From an uncultured Flavobacterium sp. (lineage in GTDB: Bacteria > Bacteroidota > Bacteroidia > Flavobacteriales > Flavobacteriaceae): a stretch of 64,000 bases of DNA. Position 1 is the first letter of the stretch, and each line of letters opens with the position of its first letter. Location: positions 1 to 64,000 of the forward strand of contig NZ_CALTYA010000012.1 in NCBI RefSeq assembly GCF_943913405.1, in the 5' to 3' direction. Below, piece by piece: positions 8,923 through 18,200 of this stretch. The notes beneath the pieces are model-generated. The model did not search any database, had not been told where the DNA came from, and saw only the letters and a program-made list of their open reading frames with translations. Position numbers and translations under genes: made by a program.

Positions 8923-9372
8923 ATGACTCTAAAAGAAAAAACACTAGAATATTACAAGCAATTAGTCCAAGACAAAATTGACGTTTTCCACGACATGATT
9001 TCAAATTTGACTGAAGACGCCAAAAACGATGCAAAAGGTTCCGCCGGAGACAAGCACGAAACCGCATTGTCAATGATGCATCTCGAACAAGAAAAACTAA
9101 ACCATAAGATAAAAGAATACCTAGAGCAAAAAGATATTTTAGACAAAATTGACGCTTCAAAACAAAACAAAATAATCGCCATTGGAAGTTTAATAAAAGC
9201 CAACGGAATCCTATTATTCATGAGCGCTGCACTCCCAAAAATTAAAATAGAAGAAAAAAACATTATCGCTTTATCCCCTCAATCCCCACTAGGAAGTAAA
9301 TTATTGGGCCAGCAGGCAGACTACACCTTCGAAATCAACGGAACAAAATATTTAATCGAGAGTGTAGAATAA
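8923..9372 (+). CDS. Small GreA/GreB C-terminal-domain-like protein
   Basis: 149 residues. The N-terminal half is a charged helical region (about residues 1-80, including HLEQEKLNHKIKEYLEQK) that could form a coiled coil. The C-terminus has SPQSPLGSKLLG (118-129), matching the loop typical of GreA/GreB C-terminal domains that bind the RNA polymerase secondary channel, followed by a short beta segment ending YLIESVE. Real GreA has an N-terminal coiled coil with acidic tip residues; whether the tip is functional here cannot be judged. I infer a transcription-elongation-factor relative. The gene stands alone, and no product name is assigned with certainty. Confidence 0.55.
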   Translation: MTLKEKTLEYYKQLVQDKIDVFHDMISNLTEDAKNDAKGSAGDKHETALSMMHLEQEKLNHKIKEYLEQKDILDKIDASKQNKIIAIGSLIKANGILLFMSAALPKIKIEEKNIIALSPQSPLGSKLLGQQADYTFEINGTKYLIESVE

Positions 9373-9465
9373 GACGATAGCTAAAAATAAAAAGATAAAA
9401 AAAATCTTCGAAAATCCCCGTCATCCGTCCTAAATCCGCATTCTTTTTTAATTAATTCAAAAATA

Positions 9466-9738
9466 AAATCACTTTTTAACGCAGGTAATTCACTTTCTCT
9501 GATGTGCAATTAACTTTTACGTATCCGCAATCCACTTTTTTCGATCCGCCATTAACATTAGGGCATGGGTAATTAACTTTCTTTGATGCGCAATTAACTT
9601 TTACGCATCCGCAATTCACTTTTTTCGATCCGCCATTAACATTAGGGCATGGGTAATTCACTTTTACGCATCCGCAACTCACTTTCTTTTGAACGCAATC
9701 CACTTTAAGCAATCCGCAGTTAACTTTATTACATCCGC
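9466..9738. repeat. Intergenic 21-bp tandem array 1 (13 units, 84-bp higher-order repeat)
   Basis: Thirteen units of exactly 21 bp. The consensus is AATTMACTTT, then five variable bases, then ATCCGC. Units at 9487, 9508, 9529 and 9550 recur almost unchanged at 9571, 9592, 9613 and 9634, an 84-bp higher-order repeat. The edge units (9466, 9676-9738) are the most diverged. There are no spacers, so this is not CRISPR. It lies between the GreAB-like gene and asnB. A 78-codon minus-strand reading frame crosses it only because 21 is a multiple of three. Confidence 0.95.
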
Positions 9739-9935
9739 AATTTTATTTAAACCCTTTTCAAATTTAATATATAAACTAAAATGTATTTTTTGTAGTTAAT
9801 TTCTTTTGTAAAGAACTAAAAAGCTTTTAAAAAGTTTAAATATGTAACTAAAAAAAGAAATTAGCTTTAATAAATAAAACAAATACTTCAAATTTGCTTT
9901 ATCAAAATAAGTAAAATTACAGAAAAGGTATAGTT
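9739..9935. other. AT-rich leader of asnB
   Basis: About 200 bp between array 1 and asnB. AATTTCTTTT (9798-9807) can pair with AAAAGAAATT (9853-9862), and the word AACTAAAAA occurs twice. A CAAATTTG box resembling -7 elements lies ~35 nt before the start codon. No gene is seen. Confidence 0.4.
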
Positions 9936-11552
9936 ATGTGCGGAATATTAGCAATTATAGGAAAAGGCAAAGACGAAGAATTAGTAAAACAGCTTTCAAA
10001 AAGAATGTCGCACCGCGGTCCAGATGAAAGCGATCTGCATGTAACTGAAAATGGACACATTTTGAGCCACGAACGTTTGTCAATCATCGATTTACACTCA
10101 GGAAAACAGCCGATAAGAGGAACAAAAACTGCCTATATGGTGCACAACGGAGAAATCTACAATCACCAAGAATTAAGAGAAACCGTTTTAAAATCGCATA
10201 CTTTCCGAACAAAATCTGATTCAGAAGTCATCGTGCATTTATATGAAGAATTCGGTTATGAATTTTTAAATAGGCTTGACGGTGATTTCGCTTTCGTAGT
10301 AATCGACGGAGACGATTTCATCGCAGGAAGAGACGCAATAGGAGTAAAGCCTTTATATTATGGACTGGACGACAGAGGCAGAATTTATTTCTCTTCTGAA
10401 ATGAAGCCTATCGCTGACCAATGCAAAACTTTCGCAACTTTTCCTCCAGGACATTATTATACGCCAAAAACAGGCTTCGTGAAATATTACAAACCAGAAT
10501 ATGAAGACTACACAAAAGCAACCGAAGCTCTAGATTTGACAGCAATTCGTGAATCATTGACAGAAGCAACACGCAAAAGATTAATGAGCGATGTCCCAAT
10601 CGGAGTTCTGCTTTCAGGAGGTTTAGATTCTTCCTTGACTTCAGCAATTGCAGCGCGTTTGTTGAAAGAAAAAGGAAAAACATTGCATTCTTTTTCAATC
10701 GGTTTGGATGCAGAAGCTCCTGATGCAAAAGCAGCAAGAAAAGTGGCAGAATTCTTAGGAACAGAACACCACGAAATCCACTTCACCATTGAACAAGGAA
10801 TCGAGATTCTTGATAAATTAATCTGGCATTTAGAGACCTATGATGTGACTTCGGTGAGAGCAAGTACGCCTATGTATTTCCTTTCAAAAGCGATCACAGA
10901 TATGGGCGTGAAAGTAGTGCTTTCTGGAGAAGGGGCAGACGAAATCTTCGGAGGCTATCTTTATTTCAGAAATGCGCCTTCAACAGAAGATTTCCAAAAA
11001 GAAACCATCGAAAGAGTTCAAAAATTATTCACTGCCGATTTGCTACGTGCTGATAAGTCAACAATGGCGCATGGTTTAGAAGCCAGAGTTCCTTTTTTAG
11101 ACAAAGCGTTTTTAGATTTGTCAATTAAAATCCAGCCAGAAGAAAAACAGCCAAAAACATATGATGGTGTTGAAAAATATATCTTAAGAAAAGCATTCGA
11201 TACGCCCGAAGATCCTTATTTGCCACAAGAAGTTTTGTGGAGACAAAAAGAGCAGTTTTCTGATGGAGTTGGTTATAACTGGATCGATACACTGATTGAA
11301 TATTGTGCCTCACAAATTACCGATTATCAATTAGAGCATGCCGGCGAAAGGTTTACTTACAACACGCCGACAACTAAGGAAGCCTATTTTTACAGAGATA
11401 TTTTCCACAAACATTTCCCGCAGGTTAGTGCGGCGCAAACGGTGAGAAAATGGATTCCAAAATGGCAAGAAAATCAAGACCCGAGCGGTCGTGCAAATGC
11501 GGCTCACGTGCAAGCCGATACTGCGATCGCAAAAAATAATATTAGTGTTTAA
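9936..11552 (+). CDS. asnB: Asparagine synthetase B, glutamine-hydrolysing
   Basis: 538 residues. The start ATG is fixed by the catalytic Cys2 (MCGILAI), which becomes N-terminal after Met removal in class II glutamine amidotransferases. The N-terminal domain releases ammonia from glutamine. The C-terminal ATP-pyrophosphatase domain has the PP-loop SGGLDSS at 227-233 and activates aspartate as the beta-aspartyl adenylate, making asparagine. SGEGADEIFGGY and the DKSTMAHGLEARVPFLD stretch are also typical. Its length and domain order match bacterial AsnB. It is monocistronic: array 1 lies upstream and a terminator hairpin at 11585 downstream. Confidence 0.97.
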   Translation: MCGILAIIGKGKDEELVKQLSKRMSHRGPDESDLHVTENGHILSHERLSIIDLHSGKQPIRGTKTAYMVHNGEIYNHQELRETVLKSHTFRTKSDSEVIVHLYEEFGYEFLNRLDGDFAFVVIDGDDFIAGRDAIGVKPLYYGLDDRGRIYFSSEMKPIADQCKTFATFPPGHYYTPKTGFVKYYKPEYEDYTKATEALDLTAIRESLTEATRKRLMSDVPIGVLLSGGLDSSLTSAIAARLLKEKGKTLHSFSIGLDAEAPDAKAARKVAEFLGTEHHEIHFTIEQGIEILDKLIWHLETYDVTSVRASTPMYFLSKAITDMGVKVVLSGEGADEIFGGYLYFRNAPSTEDFQKETIERVQKLFTADLLRADKSTMAHGLEARVPFLDKAFLDLSIKIQPEEKQPKTYDGVEKYILRKAFDTPEDPYLPQEVLWRQKEQFSDGVGYNWIDTLIEYCASQITDYQLEHAGERFTYNTPTTKEAYFYRDIFHKHFPQVSAAQTVRKWIPKWQENQDPSGRANAAHVQADTAIAKNNISV

Positions 11553-11584
11553 ATTCAATTGGGAGTTTAGTTTGTTTGTTAAAG

Positions 11585-11612
11585 AGCGTTACTTTTTTAG
11601 TAGCGCTTTTTT
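11585..11612 (+). terminator. asnB terminator
   Basis: AGCGTTAC pairs with GTAGCGCT (one G-U) around a 7-nt loop, then five or more T. Confidence 0.75.
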
Positions 11613-11639
11613 CATTTAAAATCATTTCGTTACGTTTCA

Positions 11640-11793
11640 ATTACGTCACGATGTCACAAAGTTTTCAAAAATGCCCAAAGTCTCTTAAATAGCCCCGATG
11701 GTGGCAATTATCCTTTCATTTTTTTCTTTAAAAAATTAAAGATAATGCCGACCAGCGGGAAAATGTACAGCATAAATGCCTGGTGATTCGCTG
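11640..11793 (+). ncRNA. Conserved structured intergenic element, copy 1
   Basis: Homologous to 32903-33053 on the other strand. Landmarks in order: ATTACGTCAC (11640), TAGCCCCGATGG (11690-11701), stem strand ATTATCCTTT (11707), central hairpin of ATTTTTT with AAAAAAT, AAAGATAAT (11738-11746), CCAGCGGGAAAATG (from about 11752), ATTCGCT (11786-11792). The distance from the first to the second landmark agrees within 1 nt with copy 2. Stem pairs GGC/GCC and ATTATC/GATAAT are TGC/GCA and ACTATC/GATAGT in copy 2. It lies between the asnB terminator and gyrB. Whether it acts as RNA or DNA is not known. Confidence 0.7.
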
Positions 11794-11858
11794 CTGAAAA
11801 ACAAAAACTGAATGTTAACATATCGTATCTTTTTAGGTTATAATCTTCGTGGAAATCA

Positions 11859-11890
11859 CATAACTTATAACTCATAATTCATAACTTATG
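11859..11890. repeat. Short-word repeat (CATAACTTAT)
   Basis: CATAACTTAT at 11859-11868 and again at 11880-11889, with related ATAACTCAT/CATAATTC words between. It lies about 120 nt upstream of gyrB. Confidence 0.5.
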
Positions 11891-11958
11891 ACTAACAAAA
11901 TGTTGATAACTTAAGTGCTAAAATTGGCTTTTATTACTGATAATCACTCCCGTTTTTA

Positions 11959-11966
11959 TATATTTG
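11959..11966 (+). promoter_or_regulatory. gyrB -7 box TATATTTG
   Basis: Exact TAnnTTTG match 41 nt upstream of the gyrB ATG; no clear -33 TTG. Confidence 0.5.
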
Positions 11967-12007
11967 TTCGTTAAACATTAAAATACCTTTTTTAGACAAA
12001 TTTATAT

Positions 12008-13948
12008 ATGAGCGAAGAAATCAAGAAGAACAATTATTCAGCCGATAGTATTCAAGCATTAGAAGGGATGGAGCACGTGAGAATGCGTCCGTCGATGTAT
12101 ATTGGAGATGTGGGTGTAAGAGGTTTGCACCATTTAGTTTATGAAGTTGTCGATAACTCAATCGATGAGGCAATGGGTGGCTATTGCGACACTATTTCAG
12201 TTGCCATCAATGAAGATAATTCAATCACTGTTGAAGATAATGGCCGTGGTATTCCGGTTGATTTACATAAAAAAGAAGGCGTTTCCGCACTTGAGGTTGT
12301 AATGACCAAAATTGGTGCCGGAGGTAAATTCGATAAAGATTCATACAAAGTTTCAGGAGGTCTTCACGGAGTTGGAGTTTCTGTGGTAAATGCATTGTCA
12401 AACCACATGAAATCTACTGTTTTCCGTGATGGAAAAATCTATGAGCAAGAGTATGAAAAAGGAAAAGCGATGTATCCGGTAAAGCAAATTGGCGAAACGG
12501 AGAAACGCGGAACAAGACAGACTTTTTATCCTGATGATACGATTTTTACACAGACTACAGAGTTTTCATATGATACTTTGTCAGCGCGTATGCGTGAGCT
12601 TTCTTTCTTGAATAAAGGAATCACGATTACTTTTACAGACAAAAGAGAAAAAGACGATAAAGGAGAATTTATCAGCGAAGTTTTTCATTCTGACGAAGGT
12701 TTGAAAGAGTATATCCGTTTCTTAGATGGCAACCGCGAGCCGATCATTTCGCATGTTATCAGCATGGAAAGAGAGACTGGAGATATTCCGGTGGAAGTTG
12801 CTTTGATTTACAATACAAGCTACTCTGAAAATATTTTCTCTTACGTAAATAACATCAACACACACGAAGGTGGAACGCACTTGCAAGGATTCAGAACTGG
12901 TTTGACTCGTTCTTTGAAAAAATATGCAGATGCTTCTGGGTTGTTGGATAAATTGAAATTTGAGATTACGGGAGATGACTTCCGTGAGGGTTTGACGGCT
13001 ATTATTTCGGTAAAAGTTTCAGAACCGCAATTCGAAGGCCAGACTAAAACTAAACTAGGAAATAGAGAAGTTGTTTCTCCAGTAAGCCAGGCTGTTGCTG
13101 AAATGGTTGAAGCTTATTTGGAAGAAAACCCGAATGATGCAAGAGTTATCGTTCAAAAAGTAATCTTGGCTGCTCAAGCTCGTCACGCTGCGAAAAAAGC
13201 GCGTGAAATGGTGCAAAGAAAAACCGTTATGGGCGGTGGCGGACTGCCAGGGAAATTATCAGACTGTTCTGAGCAAGATCCTGCAAAATGTGAAGTTTTC
13301 CTTGTCGAGGGAGATTCTGCGGGCGGTACTGCAAAACAAGGTCGCGATAGAATGTTTCAAGCGATTTTGCCATTGCGTGGTAAGATTTTGAACGTAGAAA
13401 AAGCAATGCACCACAAAGTTTTTGAGAACGAGGAGATTAGAAATATCTTCACGGCTCTTGGTGTAACGATCGGTACTGCGGAAGATTCAAAAGCGTTGAA
13501 CTTAGAAAAATTAAGATACCATAAAGTAGTGATTATGTGTGATGCCGATGTCGATGGTTCTCACATTTCTACCTTAATATTAACCTTCTTCTTCCGATTT
13601 ATGAAAGAGTTGATTGAAAACGGCCACGTTTATATCGCAACTCCTCCATTATATTTGGTAAAAAAAGGAAACAAAAAAGAATACGCTTGGACAGATGCGC
13701 AGCGTGATGAAATAAGTTCTGGTTTTGGAACAGGTTTCAATATCCAGCGTTATAAAGGTCTTGGAGAGATGAATGCGGAGCAATTGTGGGAAACTACATT
13801 GAATCCAGGTTTCAGAACTTTGCGTCAAGTTACAATCGACAGTCTTGCAGAAGCTGACCGAGTTTTCTCAATGTTGATGGGCGATGAGGTACCGCCTCGT
13901 CGTGAATTTATCGAGAAGAACGCAGTTTATGCTAAGATTGATGCATAA
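12008..13948 (+). CDS. gyrB: DNA gyrase subunit B
   Basis: 646 residues, the usual length for GyrB without the extra ~170-residue insert of enterobacteria. The GHKL ATPase domain shows EDNGRGIPV and GLHGVGVSVVNALS. The TOPRIM domain carries EGDSAGG and DADVDGSHI, the catalytic Glu and Asp pair that holds Mg2+. The C-terminus ends EVPPRREFIEKNA. With GyrA it introduces negative supercoils using ATP. A ParE assignment is less likely given the overall match to gyrase. The upstream region holds structured element copy 1 and a TATATTTG box; a perfect 11-bp terminator stem follows at 13957. Confidence 0.95.
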   Translation: MSEEIKKNNYSADSIQALEGMEHVRMRPSMYIGDVGVRGLHHLVYEVVDNSIDEAMGGYCDTISVAINEDNSITVEDNGRGIPVDLHKKEGVSALEVVMTKIGAGGKFDKDSYKVSGGLHGVGVSVVNALSNHMKSTVFRDGKIYEQEYEKGKAMYPVKQIGETEKRGTRQTFYPDDTIFTQTTEFSYDTLSARMRELSFLNKGITITFTDKREKDDKGEFISEVFHSDEGLKEYIRFLDGNREPIISHVISMERETGDIPVEVALIYNTSYSENIFSYVNNINTHEGGTHLQGFRTGLTRSLKKYADASGLLDKLKFEITGDDFREGLTAIISVKVSEPQFEGQTKTKLGNREVVSPVSQAVAEMVEAYLEENPNDARVIVQKVILAAQARHAAKKAREMVQRKTVMGGGGLPGKLSDCSEQDPAKCEVFLVEGDSAGGTAKQGRDRMFQAILPLRGKILNVEKAMHHKVFENEEIRNIFTALGVTIGTAEDSKALNLEKLRYHKVVIMCDADVDGSHISTLILTFFFRFMKELIENGHVYIATPPLYLVKKGNKKEYAWTDAQRDEISSGFGTGFNIQRYKGLGEMNAEQLWETTLNPGFRTLRQVTIDSLAEADRVFSMLMGDEVPPRREFIEKNAVYAKIDA

Positions 13949-13956
13949 ATAAATTG

Positions 13957-14003
13957 AATCGGTTAATTATTTATTCTTAAAATGATTAACCGATTTGTTT
14001 TTT
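13957..14003 (+). terminator. gyrB terminator
   Basis: AATCGGTTAAT (13957-13967) pairs perfectly with ATTAACCGATT (13985-13995), followed by a T-rich run. Confidence 0.75.
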
Positions 14004-14047
14004 GACCAATTAACCAAAAAAAACAAACAAACAAAAATATAATTATT

Positions 14048-14983
14048 ATGAAAGTTACAGTAGTAGGTGCAGGTAACGTGGGTGCAAGTTGCGCAGACGT
14101 TATTTCATACAGAGGAATTGCTAGCGAAGTAGTTTTATTGGATATTAAAGAAGGTTTTGCTGAAGGTAAAGCTATGGATTTGATGCAATGCGCTACAAAC
14201 ACAGGTTTTAATACGCAAATTACAGGTGTTACCAATGATTATTCTAAAACTGCCAACAGTAATGTTGTGGTGATCACTTCTGGAATTCCAAGAAAACCTG
14301 GAATGACAAGAGAAGAATTAATCGGAATCAATGCTGGAATTGTAAAATCAGTTGCAGAAAATGTATTGAAATATTCACCAGAAGCAATTATAGTAGTAGT
14401 TTCAAATCCGATGGATACGATGACCTACTTGACTTTAAAAGCAACTGGACTTCCAAAAAACAGAATCATCGGAATGGGTGGCGCTTTAGATAGTTCTCGT
14501 TTCAGATATTATTTGTCAAAAGCTTTAAATAAGCCTTCAAATGACGTTTCTGCTATGGTAATCGGAGGTCACGGAGACACGACTATGATTCCTCTGACGA
14601 GATTGGCTTCTTATAATGGTATTCCAGTTTCTGAATTTCTTTCTAAAGAAGAATTAGAAAAAGTAGCAGCTGACACAATGGTTGGCGGCGCAACTTTAAC
14701 CGGATTATTGGGAACTTCAGCTTGGTATGCGCCAGGAGCTTCTGTAGCTTACTTGGTGGATAGTATCTTAAACGACCAAAAGAAAATGATTGCTTGTTCG
14801 GTATTTTTAGAAGGAGAATATGGCCAAGATGATATCTGTCTTGGTGTTCCTTGTATCATCGGAAAAAATGGTATTGAAGAAATTCTTACTATCAATTTAG
14901 ATGAAAATGAAAAAGCATTGCTTGCAAAAAGTGCCGATGCAGTTAGAAATATGAACGCCGATTTAAAGTCGGTTTTGGCATAA
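14048..14983 (+). CDS. mdh: Malate dehydrogenase
   Basis: 311 residues, LDH-like malate dehydrogenase that interconverts malate and oxaloacetate with NAD in the TCA cycle. The Rossmann NAD motif VVGAGNVGASCA begins at residue 5 and Asp (LLDI) ends the second strand, favouring NAD. RKPGMTREEL carries the substrate Arg of the mobile loop, another Arg lies in SSRFRYYL, and GGHGDTT carries the catalytic His. The Arg before KPGMTR fits malate specificity rather than lactate. Start codon and length are typical. It is monocistronic between two terminators. Confidence 0.95.
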   Translation: MKVTVVGAGNVGASCADVISYRGIASEVVLLDIKEGFAEGKAMDLMQCATNTGFNTQITGVTNDYSKTANSNVVVITSGIPRKPGMTREELIGINAGIVKSVAENVLKYSPEAIIVVVSNPMDTMTYLTLKATGLPKNRIIGMGGALDSSRFRYYLSKALNKPSNDVSAMVIGGHGDTTMIPLTRLASYNGIPVSEFLSKEELEKVAADTMVGGATLTGLLGTSAWYAPGASVAYLVDSILNDQKKMIACSVFLEGEYGQDDICLGVPCIIGKNGIEEILTINLDENEKALLAKSADAVRNMNADLKSVLA

Positions 14984-15003
14984 TTTCCGCCTTATAAATT
15001 AAG

Positions 15004-15029
15004 AGACTGCTTCTTGCAGTCTTTTTTTT
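15004..15029 (+). terminator. mdh terminator
   Basis: AGACTGC and GCAGTCT around TTCTT, then seven or more T. Confidence 0.85.
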
Positions 15030-15050
15030 ATGATATAATTAGTAAATTAA

Positions 15051-15081
15051 TTGGTTAATCTTTTGGTTAATTATATATTTG
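15051..15081 (+). promoter_or_regulatory. secDF promoter (TTG-N20-TATATTTG)
   Basis: TTG at 15051-15053 and TATATTTG at 15074-15081, spaced 20 nt. This would give a leader of roughly 115-120 nt before the secDF ATG, long for this window, containing two similar GGATAACT words. Confidence 0.6.
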
Positions 15082-15204
15082 CTCGTTTTAAAAAAATGGG
15101 ATAACTCAAGTCGTGGTGTTCATTTAAGGATAACTGCTTGATTTAGCCTGTTTTATTTGTATAAAAACACCATAAATAAGAAATTTAATTAATTTTTAGT
15201 AATA

Positions 15205-18200
15205 ATGCAGAATAGAGGACTCGTTAAATTTTTTGCAATTTTATTTGCATTGGTAAGTATTTACCAACTTTCATTCACATTCGTTGCCGATGGCATTAAG
15301 AGTGATGCAAAAGCTTTTGCTAACGGAGATGAGAAAAGAGAAGTAAAATATCTTGATTCGATTGAAAAAGAAACCGTTTACAATTTAGGTTTCACAAAGT
15401 TTACCTACAAAGAAGTTTCAGACAAACAAATCAATAAAGGTCTGGATCTTGAAGGAGGTATCAACGTGATTTTGCAAATTTCTGTAAAAGACGTTTTGAA
15501 AACTTTGGCTAACAATTCAAAAAATGCCGTTTTCAACAAAGCTTTAGAAAATGCAACTAAAAACCAAGAAGGAAATCAAGATTATATTGATGCCTTTTTC
15601 GTTGCTTTTGATCAAGAGTCTAAAGGAACTGTGAAATTAGCTGATCCTGAAATTTTTGCACACAGAAATTTAGAAGAAGTTACTTTTAACATGACAGATT
15701 CTCAAGTGAAAACTGTTATCAAAAGAAAAGTAAGCGAATCAGTAGAAAGTGCTTTTAGAGTATTGACTGAGCGTATCGATAAATTTGGAGTTGTTCAACC
15801 AAACATCCAAAAATTGGGTGAGTCAGGAAGAATCTTAGTTGAGCTTCCAGGTGCGAAAGATGTTGACCGTATTAAAAAATTATTGCAAAGTACTGCACAA
15901 CTTGAATTTTGGGAAACTTACAAAATTGAAGAAATGGGTAACTTTATTATGGCTGCCAATGAGGTTTTGAAAAAAACTGAAAAAACGGTAACTAAAGAAG
16001 AAACTCCAAAAAGTGCTACAGATACTATCGGAAACTTATTGACTGATACAGCAAAAGATTCTGCAGCTACTGCAAAAGGAAATAATCCTTTCATTGATAA
16101 GATGACTGCTTACGGAAGCGGACCAGTTCTTGGTTATTTTGCTCCAAAAGATACTGCTACAATCGGTCGCTTTTTGAGAATGCCAGAAGTTAAGTCTTTG
16201 CTTGCAGGTGAACAGCGTTATGCAAAATTTGTTTGGAGCAAGCCACAAAATATTAATGTTTTAAATCAACAAATCGTTGATCCGATTAAAACAGCAGGTT
16301 CTAAAAAAGTTGCAGTTCTTGAATTGTATGCTTTAAAAGGAAACAGACAAAACCAGCCAGCAATGAGCGGTGCTGTTGTAACTGATGCTAGCGATAAATT
16401 TGACCAGATGGGTAAGCCATCGGTTGAAATGGTTATGAATAGCAAAGGTGCAAAAGACTGGGAAGAACTTACTGGTAAAGCTTATACTGAAAAAGGTTTC
16501 ATCGCCATTGTTCTTGATGATGTAGTTTATTCTGCTCCTGGAGTTACTAGCGGTGCTATCGCTGGAGGAATTTCTCAAATTACAGGAAACTTTGATATTG
16601 CTGAAACTAAAGATTTAGCGAACATCTTGAGAGCTGGTAAATTGCCTGCTTCTGCTGATATTGTTCAATTTGACGCTGTTGGTCCATCTTTGGGTCAAGA
16701 AGCGATTGACAATGGTATCAATTCTGCTTTGGTTGGATTGTTATTGGTTTCTCTTTGGATGATTGTTTATTATGGTAAATCAGGCTGGTATGCAAATATC
16801 GCTTTGATTGTTAACTTACTTTTCTTATTCGGTATTCTTGCAAGCATCGGTGCGATTTTGACATTGCCAGGTATTGCAGGTATCGTATTAACAATGGGTA
16901 CGGCGGTCGATGCAAATATCATTATCTATGAAAGAGCGAAGGAAGAATTGCGATTGGGCAAATCTCTTGATGAAGCAGTAAAAGTTTCATTCAGCTGGAG
17001 AGGTGCGATGTCGTCAATTACTGATGCTAACGTAACACACATTTTAACTGGAGCTGTATTGTTTATTTTTGGTACAGGACCAATTAAAGGTTTCGCAACT
17101 ACATTGTTAATCGGTATTTTTACTTCATTGTTTACTTCTATCTTCATCACAAGAATCTTGTTGGAGTGGAGTATGTCTAGAAAAAACAACTTGACGTTTG
17201 TGACTGCTATGTCTAAAAACTGGTTTACAAACTTCCATTATGACTTCTTAGGTAAAAAGAAAATTACTTATATTTTCTCTAGCTGTGTTGTAATCATCAG
17301 TATTATTTCATTATCAATAAACGGTTTAGATGAAGGTGTTGATTTTGTAGGAGGTCGTACTTTGCAAGTAAGATTTGAAAAACCAGTTGAAGCTTCTGTT
17401 GTTGCTGATGAATTATCAGATGTTTTCGGAAGCGGTGTTCAGGCAAAAGTTCTTGGAGACAAAGAGCAATTGAAAATCGTTACTAAATATAAAATTGACG
17501 ATCCTGCGACTGAAGCAGATATAGAAGTAAATAAAATGCTTTTTGACAACCTTAAAAAGTATTACAATGCAGATTTGACTTATGAAAAATTTGTAAATGC
17601 ATATGATGGAAAACAAGTTGGTATCATGTCTTCTTCAAAAGTTGGTCCAGCAGTAGCAAAAGATATCAAAACTAACTCAATCTGGGCAGTTTTGGGAGCT
17701 ATGACGGTTGTATTCCTTTACTTGATGGTAAGTTTCAGAAAATGGCAATATAGCTTAGGTGCGATCGCTGCGGTTGCGCATGACGTTATCTTTGTTTTAG
17801 GAATCTATTCATTATGCTACAAATTCATGCCATTCCACATGGAAATGGATCAGCACTTCATTGCTGCGATCTTGACCGTAATTGGTTACTCGATGAATGA
17901 TACTGTAATTGTATTCGATAGAATTCGTGAGTATCTTGCAGGTAAAACTAAAGGTAGCTTCAATGAAATCGTAAACAGATCTGTAAATACTACAATGTCT
18001 AGAACAATCAATACTTCTTTGACAATGGTATTGGTGTTATTGATCATGTTTATCTTCGGTGGAGAATCAATCAGAGGATTTATCTTCGCAATGTTGGTTG
18101 GTATCATCGTAGGAACTTATTCTTCATTATTCATTGCGACTCCGGTACTTGTAGATTCTATCTCTGATGCTGAGCACAAAAGAATTGAAGACTTGCACAA

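Noticed and set aside
9476..9712. 78-codon minus-strand open frame rich in Val, Asn, Cys
   Set aside because: It is array 1 read as protein; frame stays open because the unit is 21 bp. No promoter, and the composition is unlike any neighbour.
9466..9738. CRISPR array
   Set aside because: Units are directly joined with no unique spacers, and there are no cas genes in the window. The same applies to arrays 2 and 3.
15082..15204. VemP-like arrest peptide upstream of secDF
   Set aside because: The only clear ATG in the leader is followed by a stop two codons later; no arrest-type small frame is present.
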